Source of the DNA: Hanleya hanleyi
Taxonomy: Eukaryota; Mollusca; Polyplacophora; Lepidopleurida; Hanleyidae
Reading direction: 5' to 3'
Assembly: GCA_036873755.1 (NCBI GenBank)
Contig: JAVTVY010017525.1
Location: 1-64,000 of the forward strand
DNA length: 64,000 nt
The notes beneath the pieces are model-generated. The model was not told the DNA's origin, did no database searches, and saw only the letters and a list, made by a program, of their open reading frames with translations. The stretch's first letter is position 1. Each line of letters opens with the position of its first letter. The position numbers were made by a program, and so were the translations under genes. Positions 55,005-64,000 of the stretch are shown here, one piece after another.

Positions 55005-55259
55005 AAGTATTCACCCATGCACTGATAGATACTCAGAATGCACAAACAACTATGTGAGGATATGTGGCCTCAACGGTATCCTGGCCTGCCCGATGACGAT
55101 TAGAACAAACGGTTCAGAGCGAACATGGCCGAAGATGGAACTTTCTGAAATGGCAACTTCTGATTGGACAAGAGTAGCCGAGAATACATCTAACGGACAG
55201 GAACGAATATGAAACTTGCAAATGGTGGCCTCTGATTGGACAAGAATCTTCTTGAATTG

Positions 55260-55390
55260 TAAATATACCCAACGCGGCTCCCCCAGCGTGGGTATGTTAT
55301 GATGGAGGGGAAAATAAACTATATGAAAAAAAAAACTTGTTGTTGTTGTTGTTCCCTCATGTGTCATCCTTGTTGTTGTTGTTTTCTCTG
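55260..55390 (+). terminator. 3'-end module downstream of Z6
   Basis: CGCGGCTCCCCCAGCGTGGG stem-loop, TATGTTATGATGGAGGGG, AATAAA at 55313-55318, then CTTGTTGTTGTTGTTG. It lies about 260 bp after the Z6 stop. Confidence 0.6.
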
Positions 55391-57389
55391 TCTCTCTCCG
55401 GTCTATATCATGGCGTCAAAACGTCTAGCAGGACCCATACAAGGACCAGTTTTCGACACTAGGTGACCACATCCCGCCGAAATGGCCAGTTTTCGACACC
55501 GGATGTGCCGCCATCTTGAACATACGTGCCGCCATCTTGGATATGGCCCATGATGCACCGGGTCAAAATACTCGCTTCTGATTGGCTGAGAGCTCTGTGA
55601 CGGATTTGAAATACTCGCTTCTGATTGGACGAGAGCTCCGCATTGCGTCTGCGCATGCACAGAGTAGTGTTCTACCACGCACCATCTCATCCCCAAATAC
55701 CTTCATGTACTGCCGAAAATGGCCACTCAACTACTACTCGTACCGATGACCTGACCGATACGACGTGACCGGTGACGTCACAGATGACGCGAACATCCCT
55801 CGTCTGAATGTACACCGAGAACCTAAGATGACACCTTCGAGGACGCATTCAGAACCGTGAATAGCCCATCTCGACCCCAAATACCTTCATGTACTGCCCC
55901 AAAATGGTCACTTTCGCTACTACTCGTACCGATGACGTCACCGATGACGTCACAGATGACGCGAACATCCCTCAAATCGGAATGTACACCCCGAGAACTA
56001 CAGATGACACCTTCGAGGACGCATTCGAACCGTGAATAGCCCATCTCGATCACAAATACCTTCATGTACTGCCCGAAAATGTCCACTTTCGCTACTACTC
56101 GTACCGATGACGTCACCGATGACGTCACAGATGACGCGAACATCCCTCAAATCGGAGTGTACACCCCGAGAACTACAAGATGACACCTTTCAGGACGCAT
56201 TCGAACCGTGATTAGCCATCTCGACCCCAAATAACTTCCTTCGCTGCCCCAAAATGGCCATTTTACTTACTACAACCAACTGCGCATGCGCAGATTAACG
56301 CGACATGCATTCAAAAACACACCATTCTGACTCTACCCCACACAAGCTTCACTTTGACACCTCACACGACCCATTCGAACCGTGATTAGCTCATCTCTAA
56401 CCCAAACACACCCTACATAGCACCCAAAATACCTGTTTTCTATACTACGGCCAGACTGCGCATGCGCAGACGTGGTAGTACGGACGAACGGTGTAGTCAA
56501 GTGCTTTCCTCCACGAGAGCTTAGTAAGACCTCCTCTCATTCCCATTGGACCATTAGGGATCCACCTAGATCCAACATGTCCCACCCGTCATGGCCCTAT
56601 ACACCCATAGCCATGCAGTACTCTTGTGACCACTGGGCCTACCCGAGCCATGGTGACTTTTTCAAAAATTTCACCGATTCGCTCCGCAACACTTCCTATC
56701 ATGTGTTCTAAATGACGGGAACCAGTGAAACGAGACCCCACAGCCCTACCGCAAATGTATAGAAGTAGGTTTCCCAGGGGGACAAACATTGATCTACCCC
56801 AGTATGGAGACTATGTATGGGCTCGGTGACTTTTTTTTTCAAAAATTTCACCGATTCGCACGGCGACACTTCCTATAATGTTCTAAATGACGAGACGAGT
56901 AAAACGAGACCCCACAACCCTACCGCAAATGTATAGAAGTACGTTTCCCAGGGGGACAAACATTGATCCTATACCCTCGGTATGGGACTATATGGGGTTC
57001 GGTGACTTTTTTCAAAAATTTCACCGATTCGCACGGGGACACTTCCTATCATGTTCTAAATGACGAGACGAGTAAAACGAGACCTCACAACCCTACCGCA
57101 AATGTATAGAAGTACGTTTCCCAGGATGGTCCTATACCTCCCATACCCCATATAGGCATTTTGCCGTAATTTAGGATAAAGTCCGTATTCCGTATTTTTT
57201 CAGGAAAATTTTTACATACACCCACCCTGGAACTAGGGAAGATAACTCTGTTGATAGACAAGCCCCGTTAAGCCCGGCGACCTATATACCCCTCATACCC
57301 CATATAGGCATTTTCCCAGGTTTTTCGATAAAGTCCGTGTTCCGTATTTTTCTTTTCAGGAAAAATTTTACATGCACCCACCCAGCCAT

Positions 57390-58500
57390 CAAATACCCCT
57401 TCATGAATGCTTCAATTTGATACCTCACTCCACCCCATCGGGCCACTAGGGGCTCTCCTAGCTCCAAAAAGGTTATTTTCATACCCTTCGGCCACCGCGC
57501 ATGCGCAGAATCACCCTAATTCAACCCCACACCCAGTCCATTAGATGCCTCTTCACGTAAGCTTCAATTTGATACCTCACTCGACCCCATTGGACTATTA
57601 GGGGCGCTGCTAGCTCCAAAAAGGCTATTTTCATACCCTTCGACCACCGCGCATGCGCACAATCACCCTAATTCAACCCCACACCCAGTCCATCAGATGC
57701 CCCTTCACGAATGCTTCACTTTGATACCTCACTCGACCCCATTGAACCATTAGGGGCTCCCCTAGCTCCAAAACGTCTATTTCCATACCCTTGGGTAACC
57801 GCGCATGCGCAGAATGCCGATATTTCAACCCCACGCCCAGTCCATCAGATGCCCCTTCACGAATGCTTCACTTTGATACCTCATACGACTCCATTGGCCC
57901 ATTAGGGACTCCCCTAGCTCCAAAACCGCTATTTCCATACTCTTGGGCCACCGCGCATGCGCAGAATGCCGATATTTCAACCCCACACCCAGCCCATCAG
58001 ATGCCCCTTCACGAATGCTTCACATCGATACCTCACTCGGCCCCATTGGTCCATTAGGGGCTTCCCTAGCTCCAAAACGTCTATTTCCATACCCTTGGGC
58101 CTCCGCGCATGCGCAGAATGCCGATAGTTCAACCCCGCGCCCAGCCCATCAGATGCCCCTTCACATATGCTTCACTTTGATACCTCACTCGACCCCACCG
58201 GTCCACTAGGGGCTCCCCTAGTTCCAAAAAGGCTATTTTCATACCCTTCGGCCACCGCGCATGCGCAGAAGGCCGATATGTCAACCCCACACCCAGTCCA
58301 TTAGATGCCCCTTCATGAATGCTTCACTTTGATACCTAACTCGACCCCATCGGTACACTAGGGGCTCCCCTAGCTTCAAAAAGGCTATTTTCATACCCTT
58401 CGGCCGCCGCGCATGCGCAGAATGACGATATTTCAACCCCACACCCAGCCCATTAGATGCTCCTTCACCTAACCTTCACTTTGATACCTCACTCGACCCC
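57390..58500. repeat. About 150-bp tandem units with NRF-1 sites
   Basis: GATGCCCCTTCACGAATGCT, TTTGATACCTCACTCGACCC, GGGGCTCCCCTAGCTCCAAA and CCGCGCATGCGCAGAATG recur every 150 bp or so. Similar units are at 2340-3000 and, inverted, at 41560-41730 and 47820-48190. The 88-codon frames here are repeat artefacts. Confidence 0.8.
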
Positions 58501-58682
58501 ATCCGACCATTTTATCTAGGGACTACTTTTTCTCCGCGGAAGCTTTTTCCCGAGACCGAATCACCGCCAAAACCACGGCCAAACCGCATCACCGCGCATG
58601 AATACATTTTTTTTTTTTTTTTTTTTTGCCGGAACTTTTTTTTTTTGCCCGAACATGCCCGAACATGCCCGAACATGATCAT

Positions 58683-58772
58683 TGGCGGCCATCTTTTCCC
58701 ACCTCCCACATGGCGGCCATCTTTTCCCACCTCCCACATGGCGGCCATCTTTTTCCACCTCCCACACATCAC
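58683..58772. repeat. Three YY1-type 27-bp units near the right end of C
   Basis: GGCGGCCATCTTTTCCCACC repeated three times, followed by TGACGTCAC (58824-58832) and CTGCGCATGCGCAG (58840-58853). All three promoter-type motifs thus sit within 210 bp of the terminus. Confidence 0.75.
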
Positions 58773-59060
58773 ACATGCGCACACCACCCAATACCGCCAC
58801 AAAACCGCCACATTTTTTGTGCTGTGACGTCACAAACAGGTTCTGCGCATGCGCAGTGAGGCGCTATTTGTTCAATTCGGGTACTGTATACTACTTATAT
58901 ATCAATTACATATATTTTTTTGTTACAAATCTTTGTAACGATAACGTGAGAGTTACGGACCAGTCAAACGGGTTGTGGAAGTTTTGTTTCGTGTGCAAAT
59001 GTGTTGTTTGCCCTGAAACAACCATGATGTGTTACATAATACGGCCATTGTGTAAATTAT

Positions 59061-59288
59061 TTATCGCCTACGACATTGGGGAACGATTTTCCTGTGTTGA
59101 ATAGATAAACAGCAGCCCAGGTAGGCGTATGCGTAAATTCCTTCCCACGTGATGAACTGTCCATCATGTAGGACGCCGTCAATCGGGTACAGTGTGCGTA
59201 CTTGGCCCTTTGCAGTTATTGTTCGAATGGTTCCACACATGTAATTACCTGGGCCTATATCATGGCAATTTGTTCGGTTTGACAGAGC
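59061..59288 (-). other. Unrecognised open frame of about 75 codons
   Basis: The minus-strand frame lies between stops and contains GNYMCGTIRTITAKGQ, VRTLYPIDGVLHDGQF and ITWEGIYAYAYLGCC. The composition looks protein-like rather than random, but I know no family. An AG at 59251-59250 could be a splice acceptor. It may be an exon or a fragment of a mobile element. Confidence 0.25.
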
Positions 59289-59351
59289 TCATTTCGTTCT
59301 TCGTGTAAGACGAAGAAGTAAATACATTATCGTTGGACTAACGTTTAAGTC

Positions 59352-59454
59352 GGAGAAAGACCTCGTAACTGTACATTCGTGAAAAAGAATCGACGAGGCG
59401 CGAAGCGCCTCGTCGATTCTTTTTCACGAATGTACAGTTACGAGGTCTTTCTCC
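59352..59454. repeat. Perfect 50-bp inverted repeat with a 3-nt loop
   Basis: Arms 59352-59401 and 59405-59454 are exact inverses (outer GGAGAAAGACCTCGTAACTG, inner CGACGAGGCGC) around GAA. No mismatches seen. Confidence 0.95.
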
Positions 59455-60320
59455 ATTACATAATTATGAGGCGTAATCAGAAAAATAAGTGGCGATATGT
59501 CTTCTCAGAATAGACATTTCATTTGGACGAAATAGTGGACAATCATTAAGAGTGGTACATTAACAATAGTGGCAGGAGACGCATAAATCTTCGCGCATTC
59601 GTGAGGTAGAGGCATGGAGCTGGAGTGGGTTGTAAATGGGGTGGACTGTATGACCGCTGACCTTTGACTTTTCACCGTGGAGTATATCCATGGCAACCTG
59701 GAGAGGTCAGTTCCGGTCACCAGACTGGTGAGTGGAAATAGGACTTGGAAAAACTCGGGAACCCTCGTAAAATATGCGGAAAACGGACTTTACTTGACAT
59801 CTCGCTCGCGGGGAGAAGGCGTTGCAGAACACTTGCGGGCTGTATTGACATTGGATCTTCAACTTTACAGGCCATCTCGCTCGCGTGGAGGCGGCTTTGA
59901 GGGAAACTAGGGGTGGGTTGACCTTGCACATTGGACTTTGGACATTGATCTCGGGTCACGTGACTGACGGATGGATGTAAAACTAGCCTTCCGGAAATAT
60001 CCAGAAAAAACATACTTTACATAACATCTCACACTTAGGAAGGAGCCTTTGAAGGGAAAATACGGTTGACATTGGACATTGGATATGGATGGAGCTTGGA
60101 CCTCCGACATATCACTTTGTGTGACTTGACTGGTGGGTGAATGCAACAATAGGATTGTAGAATAACTTACTCTTTAGGACATATACATATTTTACACCCA
60201 TGCATGTGCCTGTGTTTTACAAGGGTCGGTGTGGGGATACCGTGGGCGGTATGATACAGTGGGCATGGCATGATGTGGTTAGATCACACTCACCTGTAAC
60301 CCACAATATTGGCTTAATGA
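59455..60320. other. Non-coding region with decayed core-like motifs
   Basis: Contains CGCTGACCTTTGACTTTTCA (near 59655) facing AGAGGTCAGTTCCGGTCACC (near 59702), a weak relative of the palindrome cores. It also holds repeated CATCTCGCTCGCGNGGAG units (59797, 59872). No gene recognised. Confidence 0.4.
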
Positions 60321-60893
60321 CGTAACCCTACCTGGCCTGGGGGGGGGGGGCCGAAATGGCCTCCCTACCAAAAAAATGGAGAGCTGAAACTCTTTGACTT
60401 TTTAGTTTATCATATTGGGGTCATTTTGAGCCTATTTGCATAACCCCCCGAGCAGAGGATCATGGGTAAATTCAAGATGGCGGCCACGTGGGGAACCAGA
60501 AAAGTGATATTTTTGTCATGTTTCTTCAAAATCTCTGCTTTTTCGCAGTGAAAGGTGGGCAAAAACTATTTTATTTCACGTCACATTAATATTTACTAAT
60601 TTATCATGCAGTTTTTGCGAAGAAATTGCATAAATAAAAAAATCGGAAAATCCGATCCACAAATCGACCAAAAAATGCCGTTTTTGAAAATGACACTGTG
60701 ACGTCATCAAGGCGGCCATCTTGGATTTTTTTTACATTTTCTGGTAGAGCTTGACTCAAGGGTATAGTGTGGTAAGTTTCAGCCCCCTAGCTCAAGAGGT
60801 AAGAAAAATAATTAGGGAGGCCATTTCGTCCCCCCCCCCCCAGGCCAGGATAGGTCCCAAAAAGCCCAGGCCAGATAGGGATAGGGTTAACGC
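60320..60893. mobile_element. MITE with TTAACCCTA ends, piggyBac-like
   Basis: Left end TAACCCTACCTGGCCTGGGG with a G run; right end inverted TTAACCCTATCCC...CCTGGCCTGGGG with a G run. GAAATGGCCTCCCTA pairs with its inverse. About 570 bp with no coding frame. A TTAA at the right edge and TAA at the left suggest a piggyBac-type target; the left base is changed. The interior includes AAGATGGCGGCCACGTGG. Confidence 0.55.
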
Positions 60894-60904
60894 AATCAGA
60901 TGAG

Positions 60905-61180
60905 AGATCAACAACAACAAGCATATTGAGTATCAACTGCTTTATTATCCCCAATGTTATTTCAAACCAAAGCAAGGAGACCTGCCCCGGGCATGTTTAT
61001 TATGGTTTTTATTGTCTTCTCCTGTCATCCTCATGGTCACTCCTGTCCAATGAGGCGTGCCCATTTGAGAAGCAACCCTTATTCAGCGCATCGTCGGCCT
61101 TGCATGCAGTGGGCATGATGTTCCGTGTTCTTCGTCCGTTTGCACTCGTCCACCCCTGAGCGTCTGCGGACAGGCCGACC
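60905..61180 (-). repeat. Diverged 3'-end module and flank, solo copy
   Basis: AACAACAACAAGC, TTTATTATCCCCAATGTTAT (AATAAA on minus at 60941-60946), then CCTGCCCCGGGCATGTTTAT and TCCTGTCCAATGAGGCG. It is laid out like 49970-50210 but stands alone, so it is a relic of another element copy. Confidence 0.55.
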
Positions 61181-61489
61181 CGTCAACACAATGTAGTTAA
61201 TCATACATTTTGGGCTATAGGTTGCACTTCCTGAACAGTTCTGCCAGTTGGAGACGGGAATAGAGACGCATTTGTATGTACACGTGCTGTAGGTTTGATA
61301 GCCGCGGTGTGGGCCTTAATATCTGCTGTCACAGTCCGATCTCAAAAGGAGACTTCCTCGTCTTTCCTAGGATATAGAATAGCTATCAGCGGCCAAAAGC
61401 CTTCATCCTGAATCTCATTGGGTAGGTTCACGGTAACAGTCGGTGGACTCTCAGAATCCCGGTACTCTCTCAGTATGACGCCTCGGGGT

Positions 61490-61720
61490 GGTTGGAGTAG
61501 ATTTGGTTTAATGTCAGACTCAAGGATATTTCACTCATATGATGACAGCCAGTTTGGATGGTGAAGGAAGCCGGAGTACCCAGAGAACCACCGCCCATCG
61601 GCAAGTAACTGGCAAACTTTCACACATGCACCAGCTGGGTTCGGACCCACACCGGTTCAGCGGTGACCGCAAACATGGCCGACCATGCGCCGAAAAAGGA
61701 CGGAGAGGTAACTCTGCCAG
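61490..61720 (+). repeat. SINE-like dispersed repeat, second copy
   Basis: GGTTTAATGTCAGACTCAAG, TTTCACTCATATGATGACAG, GGAAGCCGGAGTACCCAGAG and GGGTTCGGACCCACACCGG (B-box-like). About 80 percent like 13570-13775 by eye. Confidence 0.5.
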
Positions 61721-62610
61721 GCTAGACAGGCCCATTATGCCCAGCCCACTACACCCTATCGCCCACGGTATTCCGACGCCCACTCTTGTACAAGAACATG
61801 CATGGGTGTAAAAGTCGTCATTCATGGTGTCATGTCCTGTAAACCGTTCTTCCAAATTTATTAAGGGAGTTCCGGAGTTTCACCAAGTCCTTTATTACAT
61901 CCACTCACCTATCATGTGTCCGCAAGGGAACTGTTCAAGTTGCCATGGATGGACTCCAAGTTCAAAAGGGCAAAGGTTACATGTCAACGAACATACAACC
62001 CACCCCATTTACAACATCTCCCGCTTTTACTCCTCCGTGCCGCCATCTCACGAATGCGCGAAGATTGATGTTTCTATATCAAATAATATCTGCCAATAAC
62101 TAATGGCTTTGTTAATTTTAACAAATTTTAATGACCCTTCCTCAATGGGTGTTTAGTGACGAAATAATGTTCATTAAACATGTTATTAGTGGCATGAAAA
62201 TAAATTTTCAAGGTCAGTGATGGTCATAAATGGTCAGCTGACCATACACATTTGTATAGAAAATTTATTCCTCTAAATGAATTTGTTAACTATTATCAGC
62301 CTGTAGTGAATTTGGTTTAATGAGATTTGAATGGGTGGCTTGCGGATCCAGGATTTATACATGTATCTAGCGATAAGATTTTGGACACCTCGTCAGTTGT
62401 CCCTTAATGTAATTGCTATAAACAAGCTCATCAACAAAAGTTATATATTTTCTGTAAGCTGATCATTCAGGCAATTACAATGTGATGTTCTGATAGCCGC
62501 ATCTGAATAAATTGAATGGAGCAAATTTTTGTCAAATTTTCTCGCTAATAACGTTAACTTCTACTCTTCTCATCAAAAAGTCTGAGCTTTAAGATTCTTG
62601 AAATACAGTA
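61721..62610. other. Unique flank without recognised genes
   Basis: AT-rich toward 62600. The frames at 61535-61855 and 61824-62099 show no domain. Confidence 0.45.
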
Positions 62611-62620
62611 AGTAGTATAT

Positions 62621-62879
62621 AAAGGGCAAATTGGGGCCCATTTTGCCGCAGATGGCCACCAGGGGTCGCCACCAGTCTCGTGACGTCACTTCCGGTGCCG
62701 GTCACGTGACTGGAAATGACCTTTGACCCCAGGCTTCCGGTGGCGCAGACCGGAAGTTGCAGCGCCTGGGGTCAAAGGTCATTTCCGGTTACGGGACCGG
62801 CACCGGAAGTGACGTCACGAGACTGGTGGCGCCCCCTGGTGGCCATCTGCGGCAAAATCGGCCCCAATTTGCCCTTTTA
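62621..62879. repeat. Terminal palindrome of element H
   Basis: AAAGGGCAAATTGGGGCC at 62621 pairs with GGCCCCAATTTGCCCTTTT at 62860-62878. In between, CAGATGGCCACCAGGGG, CTCGTGACGTCACTTCCGG, GTCACGTGACTGGAAATGAC and TGACCTTTGACCCC each have inverse partners. The centre is near 62750 (GGCGCAGACCGGAAG). A perfect CRE (TGACGTCA) and an ETS-like CTTCCGG lie in both arms. Confidence 0.82.
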
Positions 62880-63224
62880 CAATAGCGGATATTAATAATG
62901 GTGCAACTTTATTACTGGGACAGGTGGCGCCCCCTGTCGGGAGTAGGTCAATAAGGGTCCACATCCCCTTTTACAAAGCGGATCTTAATAATGGTGCACC
63001 GGGGTTCACTTCCGGGGTCCCCTGACAACCCACAGTTATTTCCCCCTAGTTCCGGTTTTTACCACCAGGGGCAACGAGGCACCTGGGTCATATATACCAG
63101 CCACCAAGGTCAATACGACCGAATTAGCTCTTTCGAATGGTTAACTACGGTATACAAAAGAACCCAAACTCACAATGTTGTTTGAAAAAAAACCCCACAT
63201 TTTATAACAGGAGAACACAACATA

Positions 63225-63412
63225 GATACAACAGTTATTTCCCCTTATTATAACAGTCCGGTTGAATATCCGCAGTGTCAGCTTCAGCGTCCATAGAACA
63301 TATATACAACAGTTATTTCCCCTTATTATAACAGTCCAGTGAAATATCCGCAATGTCAGCTTTAGCGTTTATAGAACATATATACAACGGTTCCTCTTAT
63401 TATATACATTAC
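63225..63412. repeat. 78-bp tandem repeat, about 2.4 copies
   Basis: ACAACAGTTATTTCCCCTTA starts at 63228 and 63306, with a diverged ACAACGGTTCC at 63384. Units include ATATCCGCAATGTCAGCTTT and ATAGAACATATA. Confidence 0.85.
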
Positions 63413-63448
63413 AAAGTCCAGTGGTAGTGTAAGTTCATATTTATCACT

Positions 63449-64000
63449 CTAAATGTCCAGATACGTTGTGGTCACACCATCGGAGAGCACTTTGCGCTTG
63501 GGGTAGAAGTACGTGAAGGCGTCCCGCTCCTGGGTATACGAGCGCATCTGGTTCTCGATGATACGGAAACCTTTATTGGTCCCAGCGGCACTGGTCTGGC
63601 TCTGTAGTACATCAAGGTATAGGGCTCTGGTGATGTTGGGGTCGCGTCGACTGACTCCTTTGCAGCTGAATTTGTTGTTGTCTCCACCATCGCAATAGTA
63701 TGTTTTCGAACACAGAGCTATCATTGCCTCACCGCTCCATTCTAACTTGAAGAGGCCGGGCGTCCGCTTGTCGTAGGTGTAGTGGTCTTTCCTGGGTAGC
63801 CATTCATCTCTTTCCGCTTCATACTGGGCTCGTAGTTCTGGTTTCACGAGCGATTCCCAGTCCGGGTTGGACACGGCCATGTATGCCGAATCGGTATCCA
63901 TTTCCATCAATTGCCAGTCTGATTGATTGAAATACACTCCCATGAAATCATAGATGAATTCCAGCATTCGCAGTTTGGCCAGCTGGTACACCATGCACCC
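63449..64000 (-). CDS. Protein-primed family B DNA polymerase, C-terminal part (5' end outside window)
   Basis: The minus-strand frame is open from the window edge to TAG at 63449, about 184 codons. It has AKLRMLEFIYDF, then EMDTDSAYMA with the motif C DTDS (metal-binding aspartates of the palm), then TPGLFKLEW, ALCSKTYYC (the KxY motif), KFSCKGVSRRD and TYFYPKRKVL near the C-terminus. This is the layout of the DNA_pol_B_2 type used by Polintons, adintovirus-like elements and linear plasmids. It would copy the element from protein-capped ends. The first visible Met is internal; the true start lies beyond 64000. The stop is 0.84 kb from the element terminus. No frame damage is seen in the part present. 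Confidence 0.82.
   Translation of the reverse strand, partial: GCMVYQLAKLRMLEFIYDFMGVYFNQSDWQLMEMDTDSAYMAVSNPDWESLVKPELRAQYEAERDEWLPRKDHYTYDKRTPGLFKLEWSGEAMIALCSKTYYCDGGDNNKFSCKGVSRRDPNITRALYLDVLQSQTSAAGTNKGFRIIENQMRSYTQERDAFTYFYPKRKVLSDGVTTTYLDI

Larger units (their letters stand above)
41330..58895. mobile_element. Element C: giant inverted dimer of the AGTAGTA family with zinc-finger cluster 2
   Basis: Starts AGTAGTATAGTAAGCG and ends, inverted, AGTAGTATACAGTACC. Apart from a 6.08-kb LINE insertion the whole segment is a palindrome centred at 52130. The 3'-end modules (near 50.03 and 55.30 kb), CRE units, 172-bp units, repeated GATGCCCCTTCACGAATGCT units and CCGCGG hairpins lie on both sides. 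The last 150-300 bp of the two ends are not alike, and the flanks CGTGTG and TATATA are not a duplication. C may therefore be a recombinant or have lost one original end. It carries Z4, Z5 and Z6. Confidence 0.62.
55270..58895. repeat. Right long inverted repeat of element C
   Basis: From the 3'-end module outward: CCAAT/ATTGG block (55570-55640), CRE units (55740-56200), NRF-1 sites (56281, 56458), 172-bp units (56650-57140), a GGTGGGTGCATG-type block, eight 150-bp units (57390-58500) each with an NRF-1 site, the CCGCGG hairpin (58532-58596), poly-T, YY1 units and the terminus. Confidence 0.78.
62611..64000. mobile_element. Element H: left end of a polymerase-bearing AGTAGTA-family element
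   Basis: Starts AGTAGTATATAAAGGGCAAA, matching the starts of C (AGTAGTATAG) and B (AGTAGTAGGG). It begins with a 260-bp palindrome containing the same core motifs as the zinc-finger palindromes, then short tandem repeats, then the 3' part of a family B polymerase gene read toward the end. The other end is outside the window. Polymerase, AG start and terminal palindrome together suggest this is the autonomous type that could mobilise A, B, C and E; this is inference. Confidence 0.55.

Noticed and set aside
57711..58209. Three successive 64-88 codon frames with TAHAQNADIS text
   Set aside because: Translations of the 150-bp NRF-1-bearing units; TAHAQ is simply the NRF-1 palindrome in one frame.
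41324..58901. CGTGTG/TATATA as a decayed 6-bp duplication of C
   Set aside because: Only two of six positions match; purine/pyrimidine agreement alone is not evidence.

Overview
This is eukaryotic DNA, most likely from a marine mollusc. The codons, splice sites, TATA and AATAAA signals and retrotransposon types are all metazoan. A short repeat with the phrase GAAATATTGTTG plus ACGACGTTAAA, next to CACT microsatellites, resembles repeats common in gastropod genomes such as abalone. The species call is inference from memory, not from a search.

The only host gene I can support runs on the minus strand and encodes a MARVEL-domain membrane protein (plasmolipin/CMTM-like). Its first coding exon is at 39909-39986 and its next exon at 11676-11843. 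Both have consensus splice sites in phase 0 and are separated by an intron of about 28 kb. Most of the rest is mobile DNA that entered this intron and the gene's upstream flank.

The mobile DNA is dominated by large, inverted-duplicated elements whose ends read 5'-AGTAGTA...TACTACT-3'. They are A (1-3289, right part only), E (3892-7984), B (18106-36935), C (41330-58895) and H (62611 to the right edge, left part only). B is flanked by a perfect 6-bp target duplication (CATGTG) and E by a near-perfect one (TATGTG/TATGTA). Ends beginning AG, a 6-bp duplication, long terminal inverted repeats and a protein-primed family B DNA polymerase fragment in H match the Polinton/Maverick class of self-synthesising elements. 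No integrase, protease or capsid gene is visible. D (13850-17345) has a related interior but different ends.

B and C carry six copies of a gene with three C2H2 zinc fingers followed by a conserved C-terminal domain marked YNFRL. They lie in two palindromic clusters (21.3-25.7 kb and 50.2-55.3 kb) and are transcribed outward from palindrome cores. Only the copy at 50288-51274 is fully open. Each has a TATA box, an initiator-like site and the same 5' leader, and the clusters are bounded by a recurrent stem-loop plus AATAAA module. Both palindrome cores and the terminal palindrome of H share inverted copies of TGACCTTTGACCCC. The elements are also dense in vertebrate-type promoter motifs: CRE (TGACGTCA), NRF-1 (TGCGCATGCGCA), YY1 (AAGATGGCGGC), CCAAT, E-box and ETS.

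Other content: B has satellites of 21, 132 and 40 bp. The left arm of C is interrupted by a 6.1-kb LINE insertion with a 12-bp duplication; this LINE carries an RNase H domain and contains a broken CR1-like LINE with an SGNH esterase ORF. There are also a RecQ-helicase fragment inside an inverted repeat (8.2-11.1 kb), a piggyBac-like MITE (60.3-60.9 kb), tRNA-SINE-like repeats, and a perfect 50-bp hairpin (59352-59454).
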